The notes under the pieces were generated by a model. It had not been told where the DNA came from. It worked only from the letters and a program-made list of their open reading frames with translations, and searched no databases. Of a stretch of DNA of 64,000 nt, positions 12,055 to 22,700 are shown piece after piece. Source of the stretch: Hemileia vastatrix (taxonomy: Eukaryota; Basidiomycota; Pucciniomycetes; Pucciniales; Zaghouaniaceae); contig JASXTE010000005.1 of NCBI GenBank assembly GCA_030280995.1, forward strand, positions 16,408,501-16,472,500, in the 5' to 3' direction. Positions within the stretch are counted from its first letter, which is position 1. Every line of letters begins with the position of its first letter. Made by a program: the position numbers and the translations under genes.

Positions 12055-13735
12055 ATGCATGCTCTTATGTCTGAAATTGACAATGCTTCTTTTGGAGAAC
12101 AACTTTTTGGTGAGGATAAAGATTCCATCATTAAATTGAGAAAATATTTTCCTATGGCCTTTGCACATGGGTCACATGAACTAGGATTAGTTAAGGAAGA
12201 AATGAAACTTTCATTATCTTTTCCATTAACTGACATACCACCTAGTTTGAAGAAGAAGCCTTACCCTGCTTCTCCTACAAAGAGAAAAGATATTTAGGAT
12301 AATATCTCTACCCTTTTGAAAATGAATATTATCAAAAAGGTAGTTGAAAAACCTAAATATTGTGTTATCTCACCTGTCATAATTTCTTAAGAGAAAGATA
12401 AATCCAGGTTATGTGGTGATTACAGAGCATTATATACTTATACTGTTGATAATATCTACCCTTTACCTAGAATTAGATCTATACAGGCTACCTTACAAGG
12501 TGCTAAATATATAAGCTGCTTGGATGGTAACAAGGGATATCACCAGGTACCTGTTGAGAAGAATTCACAGAAATTTATGATGATTGCTACTCATATGGGT
12601 ATTTATAAGTATGTTAGGATTTCATTTGGCCATAAAAATGCACCTTCAGTTTTTCAAAAAGTTATGGATAACACATTCCATCAAGAGATATTAAGGATGG
12701 CTGATGGTTTATATTGATGATATCATTATATTCTCAAAAATATTTGAGGACCATTTCAACCACCTGTGTAAAGTGTTCCACAAAATGGATGAAATAAATA
12801 TGACAATTTCTTTGAAGAAATTTAAATTTGGTTTTCATTCCTTAAAAGTACTGGGTCATTTTGTTTCAGGGTTACAGATATGTGTTAACCAAAATAAAGT
12901 GGCAGCCATACAGCAGGTGAAGGCTCCTACCACAGTTAGAGAGCTCCAGAGTTTTTTGGGAATGTGTGGATACTATAGACAGTATATTGAAAATTACCAA
13001 GTCATAGCTTTACTTCTTACCCAACTGACTAGAAAGGATGTTCCTTTTGTCTGGAATAGTGAAAGAAGGAGAGCTTTTGACACTATGAAACATTGTTTGA
13101 TGTCAGCACCAATTCTTGCATTACCTGACTTTAATCAACCATTTGTTTTGTACACTGATGCCAGTTTTATTGGTCTTTGTGCTGCCCTCCATCAAAAACA
13201 AGTGATGAATGATAAAGTATCAGAAGTAGTAATTTGTTATATTTCAAGAACCTTGAGAAATAGTGAATTGAGATATGGTGCCACTCAGTTTGAATGTTTA
13301 GCCATAGTGTGGCCTCTAGAAAAGCTACATTATTACCTAGATGACCAGAAATTTGAACTTGTCACTGACTGCAGTGCAGTTAAGTCTCTTTTAAACTTGA
13401 AAACACCTAACAGACAAGTGTTCAGATGGAAGTTAGCTGTTCAGGAATGCAGCGGGAGAATGACAATTATTCATTGGGCTGGTATTGTTCACTCAAATGT
13501 GGATATGTTATCAAGGTTACCTTTACCAAATGATGACTCTAATCATGCTTATGATCCTGAGGATAAAATTATTCGTATTCATGGCATATATGTGGTTGAT
13601 TTGGAGGAAGAGCTATTACAGCTTATTCTGCATTCATATAATAAGGACACTGATTTAAAAGATTTATGCACCATATTAAATGATCCAAAGAATGCTTCAA
13701 TACAAGCATTAATTAAAACCTTTCCAAAAAAGTAA
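12055..13735 (+). pseudogene. pol: A2 reverse transcriptase and RNase H
   Basis: Blocks in order: linker GELVK-like AFAHGSHELGLVKEEMK, KKKPYPASPTKRKDI then stop, CGDYRALYTYTVDNIYPLPR, CLDGNKGYHQVPVEKNSQ, SFGHKNAPSVFQ. A frameshift near 12695 follows, then MVYIDDIIIFSK with both catalytic Asp residues intact. After the thumb (VLGHFVSGLQICVNQNKVAAI) comes RNase H: LYTDASFIGLCAALHQ (Asp), ATQFECLAIVW (Glu), LVTDCSAVKSLL (Asp). The last ORF (12704-13735) is 343 residues long. This is the only RT active site in the window that still reads YIDD in one piece. Confidence 0.9.
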
Positions 13736-13744
13736 CAGAAGGCT

Positions 13745-15151
13745 TTGGAGAAAGGTAAATTTTCAATTGATGAAGGATATCTATATTATAGAAGAAAGTT
13801 GAGTAATGTCATTGTTATTCCTCCTTCTATGAAAGAAATCATCTTGAGAATTTGTCATGATGACATATTAGCTGGAAATTTTGATCTTGAAAAAACAATG
13901 ATCAGAATTAAAAACACTGTTTTGTGGGTTAATATGTCTGAAGAAATCAAATTATATTTTGAATTATGTGATTCTTGCCAAAAATCAAAAAGATTGACTG
14001 GTGAGAGAGCTGGATTAATGTAACATATTGAGCCTCTTGATGCACCATGGCAGATAATAAACATGGATTTTGTAATAAGATTACCTATTGCTGGAAAAGA
14101 CTGTTATAGCTCTTTTTGGGTTATTGTGGACAGATTCACCAAAATATGTAAATTTATCCTTACTCACAAGGATATTTCTACTAAGGAATTAGCTTTCTTA
14201 TGGTGGTCTCACATGTTTAATACTTCTGGTTTTCCTAAAGCCATAATCTCTGACAGAGAACCTAAATTTACTTCTGAGTTTTGGATGTCTGTGATGGATG
14301 TTTGTGGTTGTGATCTAAAACTTTCTACGGCCCATCACCCACAGATTAATGGATTAGCTGAAAGAATGATTCAGACTCTAGAGGACATGATAAGAAGGTA
14401 TTGCGCCTTTGTCCTTGAGTATAAAGACAATGGCAGATTCACTCATGATTGGGTTACCTTACTTCCTGGGCTAGAATTTGCTTATAATAGCACTGTTCAT
14501 TCTGTTACTCAAAGAAAGCCTTTTGAGCTCTCTCTTGGATATTTTCCAAATAATCTTGCCTGAATTCTCAATAATAAAATAACTAAATTGGATTTACATC
14601 CTGGTGTAAAATCTTTTTCTTCAAATGCAAAACTTTGCAGAAGTCCTACTCAAAAATGTATTGAAAAATCATTTGAATATGAGAAGAAGAGATGGGACTA
14701 GTCCCATAAAGAATACTCTTTTAAAAAGGGTGATTAGGTGTTGATTTCTACAGTCCACTTCAATTTACAAGGTAAAAACAAATTGAAAGACCCATTTGTT
14801 CGTCAATTTGTTGTAAGAAGAATGGTTGGTGATAATGCAGTTGAAGTTATTTTGTATTCTCCATATGACAGAAAACATCCTGTTTTTCCAATATCTCTTT
14901 TTAAACCTTACACATCCAATAGTGATTTATTTCCCAAAAGGAGGAGAAGACCAAAAAAGACCCCTAATGAAATCACTGAGACAGCAGAAATTGATAAGAT
15001 TCTAAATGACAGAATAGTTACTGCTGAAAAAGGTACAAAATACTTATTGAGATTCAAGAATGAATCTTCTGAATATGATTCTTGGATACCTGGGAAGGAG
15101 ATATCTAATCTTCCTACTCTACTAAAGAAATATAAAAAGAAAAAATCATAA
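13745..15151 (+). pseudogene. pol: A2 integrase with C-terminal chromodomain
   Basis: Zinc-binding part: CHDDILAGNFDLEKT (second His is Asn) and CDSCQKSKRLTGERAG at 13850-14015. Core: MDFVIRLPIAGKD (first Asp), ISDREPKFTSEFW (second Asp), AHHPQINGLAERM (Glu), 14063-14480. The C-terminal region (14738-15151) starts with LISTVHFNLQG, has DRKHPVFPISLFKPY and ends in a chromodomain: EIDKILNDRIV, KYLLRFKNESSEYDSWIPG, LLKKYKKKK. Stops near 14021, 14561 and 14735 split it. The chromodomain places the family among chromoviruses, which tend to insert into heterochromatin; this fits the A-in-B and B-in-A nesting. Confidence 0.9.
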
Positions 15152-15183
15152 CATTTTTTATTGTTTTTTTTAGAGTTAGGGAG

Positions 15184-15984
15184 TGTCAGCCAGGCTGCTA
15201 GACTTAACCAATAAAATATTTATTTGTTTACTGGATGAAGCCACACCTTATTATTTTAATTGTTTAATTATAAATTAGTTACATTAAAATTACCTATAAT
15301 AAATTAACTAATTACAAAATTGTAAAATTAAATGAATAATAAAAATTAAATATAAAAATGTCCCTTATATTTTTATTCTCTAACACCGTGCTCATTGACA
15401 GGTTGGAAGAAATAAAGATTTATATTAAAAAATAGTTTTTAAATTAAAATAAAATTTAAATATTCAAATAAAAATAAATATATACAAAAAATTCAAATTT
15501 ATTATTTAGAATTGACTTCTACAGTAAATATTAAATAAATTAATGTATTTCTGACATACTCTGTAAATACATCTTTTTGACGCCTTCTTTTTAGAACAAC
15601 TTTATTATTTGAAAATACTCTTTCTGGAATATTCTTTTTCTCTCTCTCTCATACTACTGGTTTTAGAATTTCATTGCCATGTTTTGTCGCTTCTTTGCCT
15701 ATATAAGGCCTCTCTTTTGGTTGTTTTTTATTCATTCCATTACTTACTTATTTATTACAACTATTTACCATCCCTTTATTACTATCTATTATTGCTTTAG
15801 TATTTACATTCACGTAATTCTAATCCATTAATTATAATAATAACTCAACTTTTTACCTCTTTATATTGAGAAAATAATCTATAAGATAAATAAATATGTA
15901 CCCAAATTTGAGTCCCATAAACCCTGTTGTTACCGCCATTGGACCTCATTGAAAAATCTTCTAGACTTGAAAGACCCCTTGACA
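15184..15984 (+). repeat. 3' LTR of A2
   Basis: 801 bp, TGTCAGCCAGGC...CCTTGACA. Preceded by a purine tract TTAGAGTTAGGGAG. Contains the TATA string at about 15700. Differs from the 5' LTR by a 16-bp tandem gain near 15335 and clustered changes in the first 80 bases. Confidence 0.95.
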
Positions 15985-15989
15985 ACTGC

Positions 15990-17034
15990 AGTCAGTTATT
16001 AACTCAAATCTTTGGTCAGTAAGGTAATAATGTAGCTTCTCAAGAGCCTATACTACTACAAAACATTCAAGTCAAGTAGCACCATACTTCAATTCACTAC
16101 TTCTTAGAATACATGAAATATAGAAAATTACTACTTCTGAAATTTTTCCTTCAATAAGTTTTTTTTGATGAAAAGCAGCACCCAGACCAATAAAACTTGC
16201 ATCTGTATACAATACAAAAGGCAATTGGAAATCTGGTAATCCCAAGATAGGAGCTGTCATCAAACATTCTTTCAACTTATCAAAAGCCTGTTGTCTCTCA
16301 TTATTCCAAATGAAAGCTTCTGATTTGTTTATCAGTGTGGTCAATGGTGCAGCAATTAATTGGTAGTTTTTTATATATTGTCTATAATAACCACACATAC
16401 CAAGAAAAGATTGTACATCCTTTAAATTTTGATGAATGCCAATATTCTTTATTGCAGCCTCTTTATTTTGGTGTACACATATATGTAAGCCAGATACAAT
16501 ATGACCAAGCACTTTTAAAGATTCAAACCCAAATTTACATTTTTTCAATGCAAGGGTCATTTTTATTTCATCCATTTTTTGAAATACCTTCTTTAAATAG
16601 ATTGAGTGTTCATCATATGTCTTAGAGAACACTATGATGTCCTCAATGTATACCATTAACCATCCTTCAATCATTTCATTATGGAATGTTATATCCATTA
16701 ACATCTGAAATAATGAAGGAGCATTTTTTGGTCCAAATGGCATCCTGACATATTTACATATTCCCATATGTGTTTTTATCAACAAAAAGTTGTTTGAATT
16801 ATTTTCTATGAGAATCTTATGGTACCCTTCATTTCCATCTAGGCAACTTATATACTTAGCAAATTTAAGGGTAGCATGTATAGAGGCAATCCTTGGCAAG
16901 GGATAAATATCATCTACTGTGAATGTATTTAATGCTCTATAATCACTGCATAGTCTTGCTTTGTCTTGTTCATAAGAAATTAGCACTGGTGATATTACAC
17001 AATATTTTGGTGTATTTTCAGCCTTCACAATAAT
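15990..17034 (-). pseudogene. pol: B1 pol part 2: reverse transcriptase and first half of RNase H
   Basis: Minus-strand ORF of 318 residues (17028-16072), cut on both sides by A2 and B2. Order: TPKYCVISPVLISYEQDKARL, CSDYRALNTFTVDDIYPLPR, CLDGNEGYHKI, PFGPKNAPSLFQ, then VYIEDIIVFSK in which the first catalytic Asp is Glu. Thumb VLGHIVSGLHICVHQNKEAA follows, then connection SFLGMCGYYRQYIKNYQ and RNase H start LYTDASFIGLGAAFHQ. Largely open, but with key substitutions (YIDD to YIED, GNKG to GNEG). Confidence 0.92.
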
Positions 17035-18206
17035 TGCCAGCCTAGGTATCTCCAGGACTAAGTAAAACTTATGTTAAAAATAAGATAACCTTAAATGCAT
17101 TAATCTCATATCTTAAAAATAAGGATAAAACACTTATATATATGTTTATAATACATATATATATAATTATTACACTATTATATAACTTATAGTAGTTTAA
17201 ATAGCTTATCCATAGCTTAATAATACTTAATAAGGTGTTAATGGAGTCATAATATATTTATTTTAAGTGTTAATAAGTAATTATTGACATACATAAGCTT
17301 ATATGTATACATAAATCTCATATTCAGTGAAATATGCAGTATATTATGTATATTTAGGTCTATAAGCGGGCTTTAGCCTCTTAATAGCCTATAAACTTTG
17401 TTTTCTACTTATTTTAGGTCATATGGACGTATTCAGTGGATTCAAAACGCCTACAGAAGCAAAAACATCTATTTCAGGCGCATGCACTCAGTTTGGACAA
17501 CTTAATCAGTTTCCTTGGATGGATATTCACAGATTTATGAATTGGGAGGTCATTTCTGGGTTCATATGGATGCTTAGGGATGTTATTGGGGTTGGAAAAT
17601 TAATTTGTTTCATTTATATGCTTTGGGTTTCATTTTATTCCTTTTGGATTAGTTATGTTACCTGTTTCTTTATGGTATCCGCTTTTATCTGTTAATTCTA
17701 TATATGGTATAGGTCTGTGTTATCATTAATTGTGATGGAGGGTCCTTACTGAAGGTCTGGGTATTGAATATGCTTTTAGTGGATTCCATGGGGAGTTAAT
17801 TGGCCCTCACAGTTCTCTTATTTCCAGGGATAGCAGTGACATCATCTGGATTGAAGGTCTGTGCACTCCAGTGGATTTTGGTATAAGTAAGGAGGGATTT
17901 GACAGGTTATTGATCATCACTTACTTACTAAATTCAATAAAACATTTAAACACAATTATTATCATTTAGAAATATATTATAAAGCCTTTATAAATTGATA
18001 TTATCATTATATAAGCTATAACTATATTCTATTTAACTATTTTCCAACACTAGCATGCATTTAAATCCAAGTATTGTGAGATTTATTTGAGTATAACTAT
18101 TTTATTAGTCTTCCCCTGAGGTTTAATCACTAAATAATTTTTCAATAAGTAGTAGGAACATTAATAAATACTATTAAATTATACTTATATACTAGATACA
18201 CTGACA
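17035..18206 (+). repeat. 5' LTR of B2
   Basis: About 1,172 bp, TGCCAGCCTAGGTATC...CACTGACA; the third base of the terminal TGTCA is C. Followed by ATTGGGGTGTTTCC, the possible primer-binding region shared by B copies. It contains the longest uninterrupted version of the LTR small ORF (17423-17695). Confidence 0.93.
17423..17695 (+). CDS. LTR small ORF, 90 residues with a hydrophobic C-terminal half
   Basis: ATG follows CTTATTTTAG|GTCAT, a good splice-acceptor-like string. The first 60 residues read MDVFSGFKTPTEAKTSISGA..QFGQLN then PWMDIHRFMNWEVISGFIWML. The rest is hydrophobic (LICFIYMLWVSFYSFWIS, VTCFFMVSAFIC), a possible membrane segment. The ORF occupies the same place in all six family B LTRs: 5230-5048 (-), 36592-36410 (-), 31587-31859, 43948-44163 and 51620-51835. 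In B1 and B3 the frame leaves the hydrophobic part because of a 2-base difference, and B3 has an internal TAG. No known family is recognised; it may be only a conserved leader ORF. Translation is inferred. Confidence 0.3.
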   Translation: MDVFSGFKTPTEAKTSISGACTQFGQLNQFPWMDIHRFMNWEVISGFIWMLRDVIGVGKLICFIYMLWVSFYSFWISYVTCFFMVSAFIC

Positions 18207-18628
18207 ATTGGGGTGTTTCCTTTATTATTATAGATTATTAAGTATAAGCCTTTGGACGTGATTTTTACTTTAGTATAGCTCAAAAAACCCAAATATTTGG
18301 GTCTGTTGCACATTAGTAAGTCATCATGACTCAATGAATGCGGAAAAGAACCCTTATAATGATTGTACTAAATTATTTAATAAAAATCAGGTATTTACAG
18401 TAGTAACTGTACCCAATATAGACCCAATTTCACTTGGTATTTGGTCACCAATATAACACCCAATTAAAGTAGTATTTGATTAAAGCTTGGTAAGCTATTT
18501 ATTCACTCTTATAAAGGTATAGTTAAACTTATTATTTTACTTTTAACAGATTTTTTTGAATTTTTCTTATATTTTATTTAAATAAATAAAGATATAAATT
18601 CAGGGTAAGCTCTAGAGCTTTTATTAGT
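18207..18628 (+). other. B2 leader, left of the DNA element
   Basis: No gene. Holds a perfect 16-bp palindrome ACCCAAATATTTGGGT at 18287-18302 (imperfect in B1 and B3) and the start of the leader intron: GG|GTAAGC near 18605. The 7.9-kb element sits about 26 bases inside that intron. The right half of the intron, with CTACTAATTACC and an acceptor CTTTTGTAG, resumes at 26573. Confidence 0.5.
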
Positions 18629-18631
18629 AAT

Positions 18632-18681
18632 CACCACAGGAAATCTGGGGGTGAACTGCTAGCAGTTCCCTCTATTTGAAA
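18632..18681. repeat. Left TIR with adjoining perfect palindrome
   Basis: TIR from 18632. Position 22 onward (18653-18668) is the perfect palindrome GAACTGCTAGCAGTTC. The MITE at 28531 has the same layout. Confidence 0.85.
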
Positions 18682-18889
18682 CTATCAGGAATTTGTCAGG
18701 AAACTGTTGGGAAACCATCCTGAAACTTTCAGAAATATGTTTTTAAATCTGATGAAAAAACATTGAAAAAATAAACTGTCACATATTGAATCCAGAACAA
18801 TCCCTCCTTGAGCAGAGCTTAGGAACCACATTGAACATCAGTTAATCTCAGGTTTAGCAAAAGGTTGAACAACATCACTTAGCATACCT

Positions 18890-19230
18890 TAATATTCAAA
18901 TATTAAACTTGAATATATGTTGCATGTATGATATAGATGCATATACATTTGAATTTGCATGGTGGATACTTATTGCATGTTAAAAATTGATGTGAAATGC
19001 CTATCTAAAGTGTATGCATAATGACTATGAAGAATAAATATGCATAAAAAATGTGCATAGAAATATGCATAAAAATATGCATAGTGATTATGCATAAAAA
19101 ATATGAATATTGAATATGCATAATGATTGAAAAATACAAAAAAAAAATGATGCTTAACGAGTATATTTTATGCATAAATAGAAATATGCAATATGAATTC
19201 ATATTGCATACAGATAACACTGGCAAACCA
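18890..19230. repeat. Cluster of ATGCATA-type motifs
   Basis: ATGCAT or its close variants (GCATA, TGCATG) recur more than a dozen times in about 340 bp, on both strands because ATGCAT is palindromic. It sits just inside the left end of the transposon, where CACTA elements usually carry transposase-binding subterminal repeats. No comparable cluster is seen near the right end. The 19231-19796 stretch that follows holds nothing I recognise. Confidence 0.6.
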
Positions 19231-19796
19231 ACTTGACCAAAACTCATACTAAATTTTCATTCTGGACTAAAGGTGTGAGGGAAGGAAGAAAAACAGTCCA
19301 ATGTTAGAAAAATGCTACATCCACTAATTTGGTAGCAGAGCAAATGAGAAGTGCTGAATTATGGTTGGTGCCCATAATTTAGTATTATATCATAATTTTA
19401 TTTAATTGTTTTCAATATTGAAAAGACTTTAGGTTGGTTGGTATGGATCTAGCTGTGCCAGGGTCTAATCTAATTATTTTAACAATTTCATAATAATTAA
19501 TGGGTTTTAATACAAAAACAGGTTGTATTTTTTGTGGGATATTGGATATGATAAGGTCTTTTGTAAAAAAAAATTATATTGTTTAAAAATATTCCTGAAT
19601 CAGATGTGGGATAATCACTACAAAAAATTGTAGTACTGTGGGCAATAAAATATATGCACAAGCAGTAAAGAAAGGGCTGAGTGAACCCTTTTTGTGCAGT
19701 GGGAATCATTAGAGTGGAATTGTGGATGAAAAATATGATTCATTATTACCATTTTATTTAATCAAAAAATTTATAATATTAAAAAGAACTATTGAT

Positions 19797-22700
19797 TAAT
19801 TGGTATTTGACCTTTGTGCCTCACTCATATTTATCATTTGATTGATTTTTTGTCACCATTATGTTATTAATATTATAAGTATAGCAAAAACTTGTGTGCC
19901 CAATGCATACCGGGTGATGTTACACCTTTCATAATATTATTAAATAAAGGTAAAAAAATATGAAAATGATTTGTTTTACAAAAAATAAATTGATATCCAA
20001 AAGCAATATGAGGGATAAAAATGTAAAATTAAAGGGATCAAATATGAAATAAAAAATTAAAGTAAAATTCCTGCCATCAAGAGCAAGTAGACATGATGGG
20101 GTAAACGCCCACCAGTGGCACTAAACTTGGACTACAATTTCTTTTTTGTAAAAATAAAAAAAAATCCACTTGAGCTTTACCAAAACTTCAGGATGACAAT
20201 TTTGCCATATCAAACAACTTCTAGTGCAATTATTGAAGAAAAATTCATTTTCATTGCAATAGAGAGAATTGATCACATCAGACTGCATGTGACAAAAAGT
20301 GTCCAGCACAAGTTCGTCCGAACTTGTGCTGGACACTTTTATGATGGAGAGTAGCTAGGGTGCAGGTCTTCTTCAGTGCAACTGTTATTTTTTTAAAACA
20401 TGTCAACTGGTATTTGATCTTTCTGTGTTATTCATATTTTATTATCTGATTAATTTTTTGTCATTAGAATATTATTAATTTTATTAGTATAGAAAAAACT
20501 TGTGCGCCAAATGCATGCCATGTTATATTACACCTTTTATAATATTATTAAAAAATGTTAAAAAAATATGAAAATGATTTTTTTTCCAAAATTATAATTA
20601 ATATCCAAATTTAACATGAGTGATAAAAAAAGTAAAGTAAAAGAGATCAAATATGAAAAAGAAAAATTCAAGGATAATTCCTGCCTTCAAGAGCCAGTAG
20701 AGGTGTTGAAACAAATGGGTGCCATCAGGGCTAAATTTGATAAAATTTAATTTTTTTTAAAGATAAAAAATTTTTCACCTGAGGTTTGAAAAAGCTCAAG
20801 GTGGATAATTCAGCCATACCAAACTACTTCTAATGTAATTATTTAGCATTTTTTTAAATTTAATTTCCACAGAGAGAATTGATCCCATCTGACTGCACCT
20901 GAACAAAAGTGTCCAGCACAAGTTTGGCTGAAGTTGTGCTGGACACTTTTATGATGGAGAGTAGCTAGGGTGGAAGTGTTTCTCAGTACATCAGTTTTTT
21001 GTTTTTCACATTTCTATTGGTTTTTAACTTTTTTTTATCATTCATGTTTATCTTATAATTAATTTTTTGTCACCATATATATTATTAATGTTTCTAGTAT
21101 AGCAAAAACCTGCATGCCAAATGCAAAATTGGCAATGTTACACCTTTAATAATATTATTATATAAAGTTAAAAAAATATGAATATGTTTAGTTTTTAAAA
21201 AAACAAATTGATATTTAAAATTAAAAAGAGTAATAGAAAAGTAAAATGAAAATAAATGGGATCAAATACAAAATAAAAAATACAAGTAAAATTTTACTAT
21301 CAAGAGCCAGAAGTGGTGTTGGGACAGTTGGGCACCCCTAGGTCAAGACTTGGTCTAAACTTACTTTTATGTATAGCTAACAAATTTTGAGCTGAGGTTT
21401 GGACAGACTTTCAGGGGACAATTTTACAATATTAAACATTCTTTACTTCAATAATTGAGTGAAATATCATTTTCATTGCCATAGAGAGAATTTATCTCAT
21501 ATGACTTCATGCAACCAAAAGTGTCCAGCACAAGTTTGGCCGAACTTGTGCTGGACACTTTTATAATTGAGAGTAGGCATACAGCAAATCTTCTTAAACT
21601 CAAAAGGGATTTCTTATAAATATTTACACTGGTATTTGATCTTTCTGTGTCATTTAAATTTACCATTTGATTAATTTTTTGTCATCATTATATTATTAAC
21701 ATTATTACTATAGTAATAGCTTGTATGAAAAATGCATACCAGGTGGTGTTCCACCTTTAATCATATATTATTAAATAAATGTATAAGAGTATGAAAATTA
21801 TTTTTTTTAAAAATTAAAAATTGATATCCAAAGCAATATGAGCAATAAAAAGTAAAATAAAAGGGATAAAATAAGAAAAAAATCTAATAACAAGTAGAGG
21901 TGTTAGATCAAATTTACACCACCAGGGCTAAACTTGGACTATATTTTCTTTTTTGTTAAACCAAAGAGAGTGTCCTGATGAGTTTTGAAAAATCATCAGG
22001 AGGACATTTTGGCAATATCAAACTACTTATTGTGCAATGATTGAGCAAAATGTCATTTTCATTTCCATAGAGTAAATTTATTCCATCTGACTGCATGCAA
22101 CCAAAAGTGTCCAGCACAAGTTCGGCCAAACTTATGCTGGACACTTTTATGATGGTAAGTATCTAGGGTGCAGGTCTTCTTCAGTTCATCAGGTATTCCT
22201 TATAAACAAATCCACTTGTATATGATCTTTCTGTGTCATTCATATTTATCATTTGATTCATTTTTCTTCACCATTATACTATTAATGTTATTAGTATTGA
22301 AAAAAATTATAAGCCAAATGCATACTAGGAGATGCTACATCTTTAATAATCTTATTAAATAAATGTAAAAAAAATATGAAAAGTATTAGTTTTACAATAA
22401 ATAAATTGATATTTGAAAGCAAAAAGAGGAATAAAAAAGCAAAATAAAAGTGATTAAATATGAAATTAAACATTCAAATAAAATTTCTGCCATCAAAGAA
22501 AATTTGAGTTTTCAGACCAAAATTGCACCACCAGTTCTAGATTTGAAATATATTTTCATTTTTTTTAAATTAATAAAAGTGTCCACCTGAGGTTTTAAAA
22601 AAAATCAGGATGATAGTATAGCAGTATAAAACTACTTCTTGTGAAATGATTGAGCAAAAATTCATTTTAACTTCCATTGAGTAAATTTATCCCATCTGAC

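Larger units (their letters stand above)
7499..15984 (+). mobile_element. A2: most complete family A Ty3/Gypsy chromovirus
   Basis: Flanked by ACTAC (7494-7498) and ACTGC (15985-15989), a 5-bp target duplication with one mismatch, in the RNase H gene of B1. LTRs are 7499-8283 and 15184-15984. They are nearly identical outside the first 100 bases and a 16-bp indel, so this is one of the younger insertions. Order: LTR, possible primer-binding site just inside (TTGGGTACC), leader, gag, knuckle, protease, RT with intact YIDD, RNase H, integrase, chromodomain, purine tract GAGTTAGGGAG, LTR. Still disabled by stops in gag, RT and integrase. Confidence 0.96.

Noticed and set aside
15609..15800. 63-codon frame of mostly Leu/Tyr/Ser in the A2 3' LTR
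   Set aside because: Product of TTA/TAT/CTT-rich DNA; the equivalent frame in the 5' LTR and in A1 is not kept.
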